Part shown: positions 32,334 through 41,524 of the stretch, piece after piece
How positions within the stretch are numbered: position 1 is the first letter of the stretch
Layout: the number at the start of each line of letters is the position of its first letter
Assembly (NCBI RefSeq): GCF_008064665.1
Contig: NZ_VRZA01000008.1
Coordinates: 1 to 64,000 of the forward strand
Length of the DNA stretch: 64,000 bases
DNA from: Parahaliea maris
GTDB lineage: Bacteria > Pseudomonadota > Gammaproteobacteria > Pseudomonadales > Halieaceae
Reading direction: 5' to 3'
Position numbers and translations under genes: made by a program
Notes under the pieces: generated by a model
What the model was told of the DNA's origin: nothing
Database searches by the model: none
The model's input: only the letters and a program-made list of their open reading frames with translations

Positions 32334-33116
32334 TTACTTGCCCTGCCAGACCGGGGCGCGCTTCTCGATGAACGCAGTCACCCCTTCCTTGGAGTCCTCA
32401 CTGTTGATACAGAGATGCTGCAGGTCGGCTTCGGCAGAGATAATGCTGGCCACATCGTCTTCCATTGCCTGGTTCAGGGCCTGCTTGGCATAGCGCAGGG
32501 CAAGCGGCGCCTTGGCGGCAAGCTCTTCCGCCCAGGCCAATGCCGCGGGAACGAGTTCTTCGGCCGCCACCACGCGGTTACACAACCCCAGTTCGAGGCA
32601 CCGGGCCGCACGCAGCTTCTCGCCAGTGACAATCAGCTCATACGCGCGCTTCTTGCCGATACCACGGGCCAGGTGCCAGGTGGCACCACCGTCCGGCACC
32701 AGCCCGATGGCGGCAAATGCCTGGTACAGGAAGGCGTCTTCGGCCATCACAGTGAGATCGCACACCATGGCAAAAGCGCTGCCGATACCGGCGGCCGCAC
32801 CGTTCACCGCGCTGATCCAGGGCTTGGGCGCCTCGGCAATGCCCATCAGGGTAGGCTTGTACTCTGCATTGAGCTGGGTGCGGACATCAAAGTTGTCGCC
32901 CTGGGCTTCCATCAGGTCCGCGCCGGCACAAAATGCGCGACCGTTACCGGTCAGCACGGCAACGCGGATGCTGTCGTCGGCATTGACTTCAGCAACTGCC
33001 AGGCCAACGTCGCGGCGCAACTCGGCACTGAACGCGTTCAGGCTGTCGGGACGATTGAACGATACCAGGGCTACCTGGCCATGACGCTCTACCGTCACTG
33101 TTTCATAGGCGGGCAT
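32334..33116 (-). CDS. Crotonase-family enoyl-CoA hydratase/isomerase (PaaG-like)
   Basis: A 260-residue crotonase. The oxyanion-hole signatures AFCAGADL (61-68) and NGAAAGIGSAF are present. The two catalytic Glu residues of classical enoyl-CoA hydratases are replaced by Ala at the aligned positions (in GSAFAM and YQAFAA). Instead GLVPDGGATW supplies an Asp near 142, as in PaaG-like isomerases. Isomerisation or an unusual ring/chain reaction is therefore more likely than plain hydration. The start at 33116 has AAGGAAA upstream; the longer frame to 33182 is non-coding. Part of the minus-strand cluster between racemase and carboxyltransferase. Confidence 0.85.
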   Translation of the reverse strand: MPAYETVTVERHGQVALVSFNRPDSLNAFSAELRRDVGLAVAEVNADDSIRVAVLTGNGRAFCAGADLMEAQGDNFDVRTQLNAEYKPTLMGIAEAPKPWISAVNGAAAGIGSAFAMVCDLTVMAEDAFLYQAFAAIGLVPDGGATWHLARGIGKKRAYELIVTGEKLRAARCLELGLCNRVVAAEELVPAALAWAEELAAKAPLALRYAKQALNQAMEDDVASIISAEADLQHLCINSEDSKEGVTAFIEKRAPVWQGK

Positions 33117-33147
33117 AGTGATTTCCTTATAGTCTGTAGCGCGAATC

Positions 33148-34281
33148 TCAGGCAGTCGCCCCGGATTCGCGCAGTTGTGCAATTTCCTGTTCGCCGAAGC
33201 CCATCTCGCTCAGCACGGATTCCGTATCCTGGCCCAGGTCATGCGCCCCGTGGCGGACTTCGGAAGGAGTGCGGCTGAAGCGCGGTGCGGGAGCCGGTTG
33301 GGTAATACCGTCGACCTCTATGTAGGTCTGGCGCTCCACGTTAGCCGGATGACTGGGTGCATCGAGGAACGACAATACCGGCGCGAAACAGACATCGGTG
33401 CCCTCCATGATCTCACACCATTCGGCCTGGGTCTTCTGCTTGAAGATCTCAGTCAGCCGTTGTTTCTGCTCCGGCCAGCGCGACTGATCGTTTTGTGCCG
33501 CGAACGTATCCTCGGGCAGTTCTGCGAGTTGCATCAACAAGGCATAGAACTGCGGTTCGATGGAACCGATGGATATGTACTGCCCGTCCGCGCATTCGTA
33601 GCTGTCGTAATAAGGCGCACCGCCGTCGAGCATATTCACACCGCGACGCTGCCCATCCCACATGCCCAGGGCCTCGAAGCCGTGGAACATCCACATCAAC
33701 TGGGCCGCACCATCGACCATGGCCACATCGATGACCTGGCCCTTGCCGGAGTTACCGGTTTCCAGCAGTGCTGCCAGCACGCCATTCACCAACAGCATGC
33801 CGCCTCCACCCATATCACCCACCACGTTCAGGGGTGGTACCGGCTTTTCCCCGGCGCGCCCCGTGGCGTACAGGGCACCGGTCAGGGAAATGTAATTGAT
33901 GTCGTGTCCGGCCGCCTTGGCCAACGGGCCGTCCTGGCCCCAGCCGGTCATGCGGGCAAACACCAGCCGCGGATTACGCGCGTGGCATTGCTCCGGGCCG
34001 ATGCCCAGTTTCTCGCAGACGCCGGGACGGTAGGGGTCGATCAGCACATCGGCGTTCTCCACCATGCGCAACAGTACTTCCACCCCTGCCGGGTCCTTGA
34101 GGTTGAGGACCACCGACTTCTTACCGCGGAAACTGACGTCCTTCATGCCCAGTGGATCGGGACCACTGGCACGCTCAATGCGAATCACTTCCGCACCCAT
34201 GTCGGCCAGGATCATGCCCCCCATGGGCGCGGGCCCGATGCCCGCCAGTTCGATAACTGTAAAACCGTTCAGTGGTCCCAT
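33148..34281 (-). CDS. Alpha-methylacyl-CoA racemase (CoA-transferase family III)
   Basis: A 377-residue CaiB/BaiF-fold enzyme. H126 in AGHDINY and D156 in VVGDMGGGGM coincide with the catalytic pair of the Mycobacterium racemase MCR, so I call it a racemase and not a CoA transferase. It interconverts the 2R and 2S forms of 2-methylacyl-CoA so that beta-oxidation can proceed, as in breakdown of sterol side chains and isoprenoids such as pristane. AGGGAGAG precedes the ATG at 34279-34281. Neighbours are an HSD10-like dehydrogenase and an acyl-CoA dehydrogenase, consistent with a branched-chain pathway. Confidence 0.88.
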   Translation of the reverse strand: MGPLNGFTVIELAGIGPAPMGGMILADMGAEVIRIERASGPDPLGMKDVSFRGKKSVVLNLKDPAGVEVLLRMVENADVLIDPYRPGVCEKLGIGPEQCHARNPRLVFARMTGWGQDGPLAKAAGHDINYISLTGALYATGRAGEKPVPPLNVVGDMGGGGMLLVNGVLAALLETGNSGKGQVIDVAMVDGAAQLMWMFHGFEALGMWDGQRRGVNMLDGGAPYYDSYECADGQYISIGSIEPQFYALLMQLAELPEDTFAAQNDQSRWPEQKQRLTEIFKQKTQAEWCEIMEGTDVCFAPVLSFLDAPSHPANVERQTYIEVDGITQPAPAPRFSRTPSEVRHGAHDLGQDTESVLSEMGFGEQEIAQLRESGATA

Positions 34282-34292
34282 GGTGCTCTCCC

Positions 34293-35066
34293 TTAACGAG
34301 GCTGCATGCGGATGGCGCCGTCCAGTCGGATGCACTCACCGTTGAGGTAGTCGTTCTCGGCAATGAACACCGACAGGTGGGCAATCTCGGACGGCTGGCC
34401 CAGTCGCCGGGGATAGCACACGCTGTTCTCCAGTGACTTGTAGGCCTGCTCGGGAATGGTTTCAAACAACGGGGTATGGATCAGGCCGGGTACGATGGTG
34501 TTGACGCGCACGCCGTAGCTGGCCAGGTCGCGAGCCATCGGCAGGGTCATGCCAATTACGCCACCCTTGGATGCAGAATACGCCAGCTGACCCACCTGCC
34601 CTTCCATACCGGCGATGGAAGCGGTGTTGATGATGACGCCGCGACCGCCGTCGCTGTTGATTGGGTCGTTATCCGCCATCTTTTCGGCGGCAAAGCGGGA
34701 CACGTTGAAGGTACCCACCAGGTTGACGTTGATTACCTTCATGTAATCGTCCATCGGGTGCACACCCTTCTTGCTCAGGGTTTTGCAGGCGCTGCCGATG
34801 CCGGCGAAGTTGTTACAGATGTGAACCGCGCCAAACTTGGCCACCACACCGTCCACCGCTTCCTTGACTGAAGACTCGTCGGCGACATTCACGTTCCAGA
34901 AGCCGACGTTATCGGCGCCGAGATTGCCGATCACCTCGTTGGCGTTGGCTTCGTTCATGTCGAAGATAGCGACCTTCGCGCCCTTGGCCACATAGGCTTC
35001 CACGGTTGCGCGACCAAGGCCTGAGGCACCGCCGGTGACGATGGCAACTTTTCCTGCGAGATCCAT
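34293..35066 (-). CDS. Type II 3-hydroxyacyl-CoA dehydrogenase (HSD10-like SDR)
   Basis: A 257-residue SDR resembling human HSD17B10: TGGASGLG (11-18), IFDMNEAN with Asp for [23 protein letters not shown]-type catalytic region, and [15 protein letters not shown]10 enzymes oxidise 3-hydroxy-2-methylacyl-CoA and hydroxysteroids with NAD. This suits the neighbouring racemase and dehydrogenase. It is separated from the racemase gene by 11 bp and from the acyl-CoA dehydrogenase by 31 bp. Confidence 0.88.
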   Translation of the reverse strand: MDLAGKVAIVTGGASGLGRATVEAYVAKGAKVAIFDMNEANANEVIGNLGADNVGFWNVNVADESSVKEAVDGVVAKFGAVHICNNFAGIGSACKTLSKKGVHPMDDYMKVINVNLVGTFNVSRFAAEKMADNDPINSDGGRGVIINTASIAGMEGQVGQLAYSASKGGVIGMTLPMARDLASYGVRVNTIVPGLIHTPLFETIPEQAYKSLENSVCYPRRLGQPSEIAHLSVFIAENDYLNGECIRLDGAIRMQPR

Positions 35067-35097
35067 TTGTGTACTCCTGTCTGTCGGTTTGAGTGAA

Positions 35098-36273
35098 TCA
35101 GAAATTACGGGTGTTAAACGGCGAGTAGCTTTCGCCCAGGCAATCGCGACTGATGATGATCTTCATCACCTCGGACGTACCGGCATAAATCGGTGAAATC
35201 TTGGCGTCGGTGCACTGGCGGCTGATCGGGTACTCATCCATGAAGCCCGCACCTCCGTGCATCTGCACGCCTTCATCCGCCGCCTTGACCTGCAGTTCAC
35301 TGGTCACCAGTTTCGCCTTGGCGGCATCCACCGCGGTCAGGGCGCCGTTGTTGAAGGCCCGCACACACTGGTCAACATAGCACTGGGCGATGTCCAGTTC
35401 AGTGCGCAATTCGGCCAGTTTGAATTGTGTATTCTGGAACGCCGCCACAGGCTTGCCGAAGGCCTTGCGCTCCTTCACGTACTCCGCGGTCAGGTCCCAG
35501 GACAGCTGCGCCGCCGCCAGGTAGCCGCAGGCGCCGATCAGGCGTTCTTCCGCCAGGCCCTGCATCAGGTAGATAAAGCCCTTGCCCGGTTCACCCAGCA
35601 CATTGGCCTTGGGTACCTTGACGTTATTGAAGAACAGCTCCGCCGTGTCCTGGGCCTTGAGGCCCATTTTTTTCAGGTTGCGGCCGCGCTCGAAGCCCTC
35701 CATGCCGCGCTCGACGAGGAACAGGGTCATGTGGTGGGGGTTGTTCTCCGGGTCGGTCTTGACGGCCACCACGACCAGGTCGGCATTGATGCCGTTGGAG
35801 ATGTAGGTCTTGGAGCCGTTCAGCACCCAGTGGTCATCCGCTTCCACCGCGGTGCTGCGCATGCCGGCCAGGTCGCTGCCGGCGTCGGGCTCGGTCATGG
35901 CCACGGCCAGAATGGTCTCGCCGCTGACGCAGCCGGGCAGGAACCGACGGCACTGCTCCTCACTGCCGAAGCGGGTCAGGTAGGGACCCACCAGGCGGCT
36001 GTGCAGGGAGTTGTACCAGTCGCCGGCCCGGGCGTAGGCCGTCTCCTCGATAATGATCTGTTCGAAACGGAAGTCCGGGTCGCCCATGCCGCCGTACTGT
36101 TCCTCCGGCCATACCATGAGGAAGCCCTGCTGGCCCGCTTTGAGAAACGCCTCACGATCAACAATACCTGCCTCACGCCAGCGCTCCATATGTGGCACAA
36201 TCTCTGCAGCCAGGAATTTGCGGTACGCATCCCGAAACATCTGTTGTTCTTCGGTGAAATCTCGAGCTAACAC
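35098..36273 (-). CDS. Acyl-CoA dehydrogenase
   Basis: A 391-residue FAD enzyme with LAVAMTEPDAGSDL (121-135), WVLNGSKTYISNG (149-161) and the C-terminal YAGTSEVMKIIISR. The classical catalytic Glu of the YEGT motif is Ala here. Instead E243 in GLAEERLIGA aligns with the base of isovaleryl- and long-chain acyl-CoA dehydrogenases, so a branched or long acyl substrate is likely. Start is GTG (36271-36273) with CCGGAGG upstream. It is the first gene of the seven-gene minus-strand cluster and diverges from the GGDEF/AraC pair, which may contain its regulator. Confidence 0.88.
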   Translation of the reverse strand: MLARDFTEEQQMFRDAYRKFLAAEIVPHMERWREAGIVDREAFLKAGQQGFLMVWPEEQYGGMGDPDFRFEQIIIEETAYARAGDWYNSLHSRLVGPYLTRFGSEEQCRRFLPGCVSGETILAVAMTEPDAGSDLAGMRSTAVEADDHWVLNGSKTYISNGINADLVVVAVKTDPENNPHHMTLFLVERGMEGFERGRNLKKMGLKAQDTAELFFNNVKVPKANVLGEPGKGFIYLMQGLAEERLIGACGYLAAAQLSWDLTAEYVKERKAFGKPVAAFQNTQFKLAELRTELDIAQCYVDQCVRAFNNGALTAVDAAKAKLVTSELQVKAADEGVQMHGGAGFMDEYPISRQCTDAKISPIYAGTSEVMKIIISRDCLGESYSPFNTRNF

Positions 36274-36405
36274 GGTGGGCCTCCGGGGAGTGATAATACT
36301 GGCTGGCTAGTATGGTGAGCGCCCCACTGGCCAACAATGACCTGTGCCGACAGATAAATTGACACAAACTGACAACAAAAATACGGGGCTGTGGGGGCAA
36401 CCAGA

Positions 36406-37581
36406 ATGGATTTTATCTTGACGGAAAACCAGGCGTTTCCGTTGTACACCCTGATCTTCACCCTGACCAGCGCCCAGGTGCTGGTGTTGTACTGCCTCAG
36501 CGCTTCCAATACCCCTATCCAGGGGCTCGGCCTGTTTACCGTTTACTTCATGTCGGCGCTGATGGGGTGGATCCTGTTTGCGCTGCAACAGGGGCAGGCC
36601 GCGGGAGGCCTGGGCCTGGATGTGGCCGCCGTTGTCACCCTCATTACCAGCTATCTCCTGTTCCTCGCCTGCGGCCAGCGCGCGGGCACCCAGCGCGGGC
36701 GCTGGGTGCTGGGAGCGCTGTGTCTGGCGGCCTGTTTCAGTGCCTTTTACTTCCCCCCCGCCGAGATGTTCAAGGTGCAACTGATTGGCACCGCCCTGCT
36801 GTGGGGTGCCGCGGGCGCGGTGGCCGCCTGGCGCGGCTGGCTGACCGCCAATGCCGGGGACTGGCTCATCGCCGCCGCGGGCCTGGGACTGTGCTCGGCG
36901 CTGGCCGCCATGACCCTGTTCCCCGCGGGGGAGCCCGGTGTCGTCCCGGGCCGCGTCCTGATGTGCTACACCGCCGCCTATGTGGTGGTGGTGATCGGGT
37001 TTCTGGGTTCCGTATTGCTGGAGTACCAGCAACACCTGTCCCAGCTTGCCATCCGCGACCCGGCCACCCAGCTGTTCAACCGACGCGGGCTGGAGGAAGC
37101 CCTGCACCTGAGCCTGGCTGCGGCGGCCCGCCACAACTCCAGGACCTCCGCCGTGCTGGTAGACATCGATGATTTTCCCCAGCTCAGGCAAAGTTTCGGC
37201 AGTGACTTCGGCGACCAGGTGGTGCGCCAGCTGGCGGACTTACTGCAGGACCTCAGTCGCAGTAGCGACGTGATCGCCCGGGTCGGTAACGAGACCTTTC
37301 TGCTGATCCTGCCCAACACCGCGGGGGACGCGGCCCGCATTCTGGCGGAGCGGATACGCGAGGCAGTAGCAGACACCTTCTTCCGGGCCGACCGGCAACG
37401 GGTGGCTGTATCGATAAGCGCAGGCATCGCGACCCAGGAAGGGGCCACCACGGTGGAAGAGTTGAGCGTCTCGTCAGGCCGCGCCCTGCAGGTTGCCCGG
37501 CGCGGCGGGCAGAACCGTGTCGCCGCGGTCGACCGCAAGGCCCAGCGGTTCGGTACGGGAACCGCCACCGATGCAGGGTAA
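36406..37581 (+). CDS. Membrane protein with degenerate GGDEF domain
   Basis: A 391-residue protein with about seven TM segments in residues 10-205 and a C-terminal GGDEF-type domain (about 217-380). The signature loop reads GNETF (294-298) instead of GGDEF, and the substrate/metal region reads DIDDFPQLRQSFGSDFGD where active enzymes have DxDxFKxxND. Both sites look broken, so diguanylate cyclase activity is unlikely; it may be a nucleotide sensor or scaffold. The ATG at 36406 is preferred; a GTG at 36391 adds five residues. A TTGACA at 36359-36364 may be the -35 element. The AraC regulator follows after 4 bp. Confidence 0.8.
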   Translation: MDFILTENQAFPLYTLIFTLTSAQVLVLYCLSASNTPIQGLGLFTVYFMSALMGWILFALQQGQAAGGLGLDVAAVVTLITSYLLFLACGQRAGTQRGRWVLGALCLAACFSAFYFPPAEMFKVQLIGTALLWGAAGAVAAWRGWLTANAGDWLIAAAGLGLCSALAAMTLFPAGEPGVVPGRVLMCYTAAYVVVVIGFLGSVLLEYQQHLSQLAIRDPATQLFNRRGLEEALHLSLAAAARHNSRTSAVLVDIDDFPQLRQSFGSDFGDQVVRQLADLLQDLSRSSDVIARVGNETFLLILPNTAGDAARILAERIREAVADTFFRADRQRVAVSISAGIATQEGATTVEELSVSSGRALQVARRGGQNRVAAVDRKAQRFGTGTATDAG

Positions 37582-37585
37582 GGCC

Positions 37586-38584
37586 ATGCGCGAGCGCTCG
37601 ATCTCCGTGTATTTTGTGCGGGCCGTCCTCGAGAACGCGGTCAGCCGGGGCCTCGACCCGGCGGAGCTGCTGCGCCGCAATCGCATCTCGCCCCGCCTGC
37701 TCAAGGAGCCCAACGCCCGCATCTCCATCGAGCGCTTTGCGGACTTACAGGTCAGTACCATGGTCGCCATGGACGACGAGTCCCTGGGCTACGCGGGGCG
37801 CCGCCACCCGGTGGGCTGCTGGTCCATGATGTGCCATGCGGTCATTGGCAGCGAAACGCTGGGGCAGGCCCTGTCGCGGCACTGCCGCTTCTACCAGCTG
37901 ATCGATTTCGACCTGTATCCCGAATTCATCGTCGAGGAAGACACCGCCAAGGTACGCGTTGCCCATACGCCCAACGCGGTACCGCCCCCCTACATGGTCG
38001 AACTGACCCTGTTCAACGTGCACCGTTTCGCCAGCTGGCTGGTGCAGGAACACTTGCCGCTGCAGCAGGTGTACTTGAGCTACCCCATGACGACCGATAC
38101 CACCGACTATCGCCACATGTTCCTGGGCAACCCGGTGAGCTTCGAGGCCGACGAATGCGCCATGGTGCTGTCCCGTGCGCTGCTGGAGAAACGCATCACC
38201 CAGAGCGAACAGAATCTGCGGCATTTCCTGCGCCACCCGGTGCTGATCCTGATGACCCAGAACTATGCAAAAAACAGCTGGACCACACGGGTTCGCGAGA
38301 TCATCGCGCGCAATATGCTGGACATGCCGGAATTGCCGGAAGTGGCCACCCGGCTGGAGATGCACCCCCAAACCCTGCGCCGCCGGCTGTCGGCAGAGGG
38401 CACCACCTTCAAGGACATCAAGAACCAGCTGCGCCGCGATACCGCCCTGCACTTTCTCGGCAAACGGGGGCTGTCCATCGAAGAGATAGCCCACCGCTCC
38501 GGATTCTCCGAATCCAGCGCATTTATTCGCGCCTTCAAGGGCTGGACCGGCGTCACACCCTACAGTTATCGCAAGGGCATTTGA
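37586..38584 (+). CDS. AraC-family regulator (arabinose-binding-like N-domain)
   Basis: A 332-residue regulator of the same architecture as the one at 4835-5932: ligand domain at about 15-200, then an HTH pair at about 245-330 with LPEVATRLEMHPQTLRRRL and IEEIAHRSGFSESSAFIRAFK ending in TGVTPYSYR. ATG 37586 or ATG 37571 may be the start; the first follows the GGDEF stop directly, the second overlaps it. Co-transcribed with the GGDEF-like membrane protein, and divergent (via that gene) from the acyl-CoA dehydrogenase cluster, which it may control. Confidence 0.84.
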   Translation: MRERSISVYFVRAVLENAVSRGLDPAELLRRNRISPRLLKEPNARISIERFADLQVSTMVAMDDESLGYAGRRHPVGCWSMMCHAVIGSETLGQALSRHCRFYQLIDFDLYPEFIVEEDTAKVRVAHTPNAVPPPYMVELTLFNVHRFASWLVQEHLPLQQVYLSYPMTTDTTDYRHMFLGNPVSFEADECAMVLSRALLEKRITQSEQNLRHFLRHPVLILMTQNYAKNSWTTRVREIIARNMLDMPELPEVATRLEMHPQTLRRRLSAEGTTFKDIKNQLRRDTALHFLGKRGLSIEEIAHRSGFSESSAFIRAFKGWTGVTPYSYRKGI

Positions 38585-38656
38585 TCGGATTCGGAGACAT
38601 TTGCGTATCTGGTTGTCTATAGTGTCAGTGAAGCCATCGGCCCGAGAGATTCCGGA

Positions 38657-41524
38657 GTGAAAAAACTGCTGCGCGCGCTGGCCCTGATTTACCTGGGCTA
38701 CCTTCTTCTCAGCGCGCTCGTCATCCTGCCCCTACTGAACTTCCTGCCCCCCTGGTTTGTGCACCAGCAATACCAGCGCGACCTCGACCTGGAACTGGTG
38801 GTATTCAACCCCTTCAGTCTGTCGCTGTCGTCAGGGCAGTTGCGACTTTCGGAGGCCCCCACTACCCCTGTCACCGACTCCCCCACCGGCATCGAATTTG
38901 CCAGCCTCGACAACGCTGAAATCAATCTGTCGCTGACCAGCCTGTGGCGACCGGGCTGGGTATTCGACACCCTGGCGGTCGAGGGCGTGTCATTGCACCT
39001 GCGCCGACTGGCGGACGAGGGCCTGAACATCGACGATTTCCTGGCACCTGGCGAGGCTCCAGCGGAACGACCCGCCGGTGAATTGCCCGGTGTCACTGTC
39101 AACCAGATACGGCTGTCGGCCCACCGTATCATGGTCAGCGACGAGGCCCGCACCACTCCCTACCGCACGCACTGGGACGAACTGCGGGTGCGCATGTCGG
39201 ACCTGTCCACGGTGCTGGAGGCGGGGCATCCCTACCATCTCCGGGTCTTCGACGAGAGTGGCGGCAGCCTGGAGTGGGAGGGGGAATTGTCCATCCCCCG
39301 TGGGCACAGCGCCGGGCGCGTGGAGCTCAGCGTGATCGGCCTGCGCCCCTTCTGGCGATTTGTAAAAGACCAGGTGGACTTTGAAGTAGTGAGCGGCCGC
39401 CTGGGGGCGGTGGCCAAGTACGAGCTGAACTGGAGTGAAGGCCTGCACTTTACTGTCGACGATGGCGGCGTCGATATCAGCCGCCTGGCGCTCGCCCCGG
39501 TCGATCCCGCGGCCCTTCCCGATACCGGGATCGACCTGGCCGCCCTGAGCATCACCGGGATCCACGTGGCGGGCGACGAGCAGCAGGTCAGCATCGACAG
39601 TATCGCCGCCGACGGCCTCAACCTGAGTGGCTGGCTGGAGGGAGAACAGGTTTCCCTCGCAGACATGTTTCGCACCCGCTTCGCCTCCGGCGATCCAGAG
39701 CCAGCGGCAGCGGCAGCGGAGCCCGCTTCGCCCTGGCGAGTGAACATTGCCAGCAGTGCGATCAACGAGGCCGAGATCGCCTGGCGCAGCCCCTTTACCG
39801 AACCGCAACAACTGACAGTTTCGCCGTTCGACCTGCGGGTGACAGACATTCGCTGGCCGGTGGAGGGCCCCAGCCAGATTGAGCTGGACTTCCTGGTCAA
39901 TGACACCATGACAGGCCGCCTGGACGGCCAACTGCAACTGGAGTCGGGAGACGGCGCATTCGATTTCGCCACCGGCAAGATTCCCCTGGCCTGGTTTGCA
40001 CCCAACATTCCCGACATTCTCAACGCCCAGATCGACTCCGGGCAGGCCCGCAGCCGGGGCAACCTCAGCCTGACAGGCTTTGCTCCGCAACAGATACGCC
40101 TGGAGGGCGCGGTGGACAACCTCGCCGTCCACCTCTACGGTGCCGAAGATGCGATTACCCGCTGGAAATCACTGGCCTGGAAAGGCCTGAATGTAGATCT
40201 TCCCCAACGCAGCGTAGACCTGGCTCGCCTGCACCTCGACGGCTACGCCGGCCGGGTGCACATCCATGAAGACGGCACCCTGAATATCCAGCGCCTGCTG
40301 CAGGAGGACGCCGAGAACAAGGCCCAGGCAGCGCAAGCCGCGGGGGTCGAAGAGCAAGAGCCAGCGGCGGAACCCTGGCGCTTTGCCGCCCCGGACATCG
40401 CCATCAGCGACAGCGAAGTGGACTTCATGGACGAGTCCCTGCCGATCCACTTCCGCACAATTATCGGCGACGTCAATGGCGCGATTACCGGGCTCAACAG
40501 CGACCCGGACAGCAGCCTGAGCGTCGACATCACGGGGTCGGTGGACGGCTACGCCCCGGTGGTACTCGCGGGCAGCGCCAGCCCCTTTCACCAGCCGCCG
40601 GCAGTGGATCTCGACCTGACCTTCCAGGGCGTCGACCTGGCTCGCCTGACGCCCTATTCCGGCACCTACGCCGGCTATGCCATCGACCGCGGCACGCTCA
40701 ACCTGGACCTCAAGTACAGCCTGGCCAACGATCACCTGGAGGGCGATAACAAGGTGGTCATCCAGCAGCTCAAGCTGGGGAAGAAGATCGACAGCGACAA
40801 GGCGCTGGATATCCCCCTGCAGCTCGGCATCGCCCTGCTGACCGACGCCAGCGGGGTCATCGACCTGGCGGTACCGGTGAGTGGCGACGTCGACAATCCC
40901 GAGTTCTCGCTGGGCTCGGTGATCATGGGGGCCTTCGTCAACCTGCTCACCAAGGCCATCACGGCGCCCTTTACCCTGCTGGCCAACCTGGTGGGCAGCG
41001 AAGACGACCTGCAGCGCTTCAATTTTGCCGCCGGCAGCAGCGAGCTGGATGAGTACGGCCGCGCAAAAATGACCGAGCTGGCCGAGGCCATGGCCCAGCG
41101 CCCCAAACTCAAGCTGGTCATTGGCGGGCGCCTGAACCCGGCGAGCGACCGGCAGAAACTGCAGCAACAGCTCCTGCGCGAGGCGTTGCTCGCCGAGGGG
41201 CTGACAGAACAGGATATCGATGATCGCAACGAGGCCTGGGAAGCGGCGGTCGCCCGCCGCTACGCTGAACTGCCGGCCGCCCCGGAAGCGGCCGCCGACA
41301 ACACCGAAGCGCCGTCGCCCCTGGTCCAGGCGCGCCGGGTGCAGGCGCAGATAGCGGTACCGGACGACGCCCTGAAGGCGCTGGCAGAGGAGCGCGCCGC
41401 CAGCAGCAAGCGCTTCCTGGTCAACGAGGCCGGCGTTGCGGCAGACCGGGCGGTGATCGAGCAAACCGACCCGGCCGCGGATTACAACAGCTTCAGCGGC
41501 GTGGAAATGTCCGTAGACACCTGA
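38657..41524 (+). CDS. DUF748 / AsmA-like envelope protein
   Basis: A 955-residue protein anchored by one N-terminal TM segment (about 5-33). The large periplasmic part is beta-rich and repetitive, as in AsmA/TamB-like DUF748 proteins (LVVFNPFSLSLSSGQLRL near the start; two DUF748-like blocks at about 30-420 and 430-790). The C-terminal 100-150 residues, starting at RFNFAAGSSELDEYGRAKM, resemble the beginning of an OmpA-like domain but continue as a coiled coil. It could take part in lipid transport or envelope integrity. Start GTG at 38657. Convergent with sprT without any gap. Confidence 0.78.
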   Translation: MKKLLRALALIYLGYLLLSALVILPLLNFLPPWFVHQQYQRDLDLELVVFNPFSLSLSSGQLRLSEAPTTPVTDSPTGIEFASLDNAEINLSLTSLWRPGWVFDTLAVEGVSLHLRRLADEGLNIDDFLAPGEAPAERPAGELPGVTVNQIRLSAHRIMVSDEARTTPYRTHWDELRVRMSDLSTVLEAGHPYHLRVFDESGGSLEWEGELSIPRGHSAGRVELSVIGLRPFWRFVKDQVDFEVVSGRLGAVAKYELNWSEGLHFTVDDGGVDISRLALAPVDPAALPDTGIDLAALSITGIHVAGDEQQVSIDSIAADGLNLSGWLEGEQVSLADMFRTRFASGDPEPAAAAAEPASPWRVNIASSAINEAEIAWRSPFTEPQQLTVSPFDLRVTDIRWPVEGPSQIELDFLVNDTMTGRLDGQLQLESGDGAFDFATGKIPLAWFAPNIPDILNAQIDSGQARSRGNLSLTGFAPQQIRLEGAVDNLAVHLYGAEDAITRWKSLAWKGLNVDLPQRSVDLARLHLDGYAGRVHIHEDGTLNIQRLLQEDAENKAQAAQAAGVEEQEPAAEPWRFAAPDIAISDSEVDFMDESLPIHFRTIIGDVNGAITGLNSDPDSSLSVDITGSVDGYAPVVLAGSASPFHQPPAVDLDLTFQGVDLARLTPYSGTYAGYAIDRGTLNLDLKYSLANDHLEGDNKVVIQQLKLGKKIDSDKALDIPLQLGIALLTDASGVIDLAVPVSGDVDNPEFSLGSVIMGAFVNLLTKAITAPFTLLANLVGSEDDLQRFNFAAGSSELDEYGRAKMTELAEAMAQRPKLKLVIGGRLNPASDRQKLQQQLLREALLAEGLTEQDIDDRNEAWEAAVARRYAELPAAPEAAADNTEAPSPLVQARRVQAQIAVPDDALKALAEERAASSKRFLVNEAGVAADRAVIEQTDPAADYNSFSGVEMSVDT

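Noticed and set aside
31794-33278. 494-codon open frame opposite the carboxyltransferase and crotonase
   Set aside because: Crosses a gene boundary of two clear minus-strand genes; composition typical of shadow frames.
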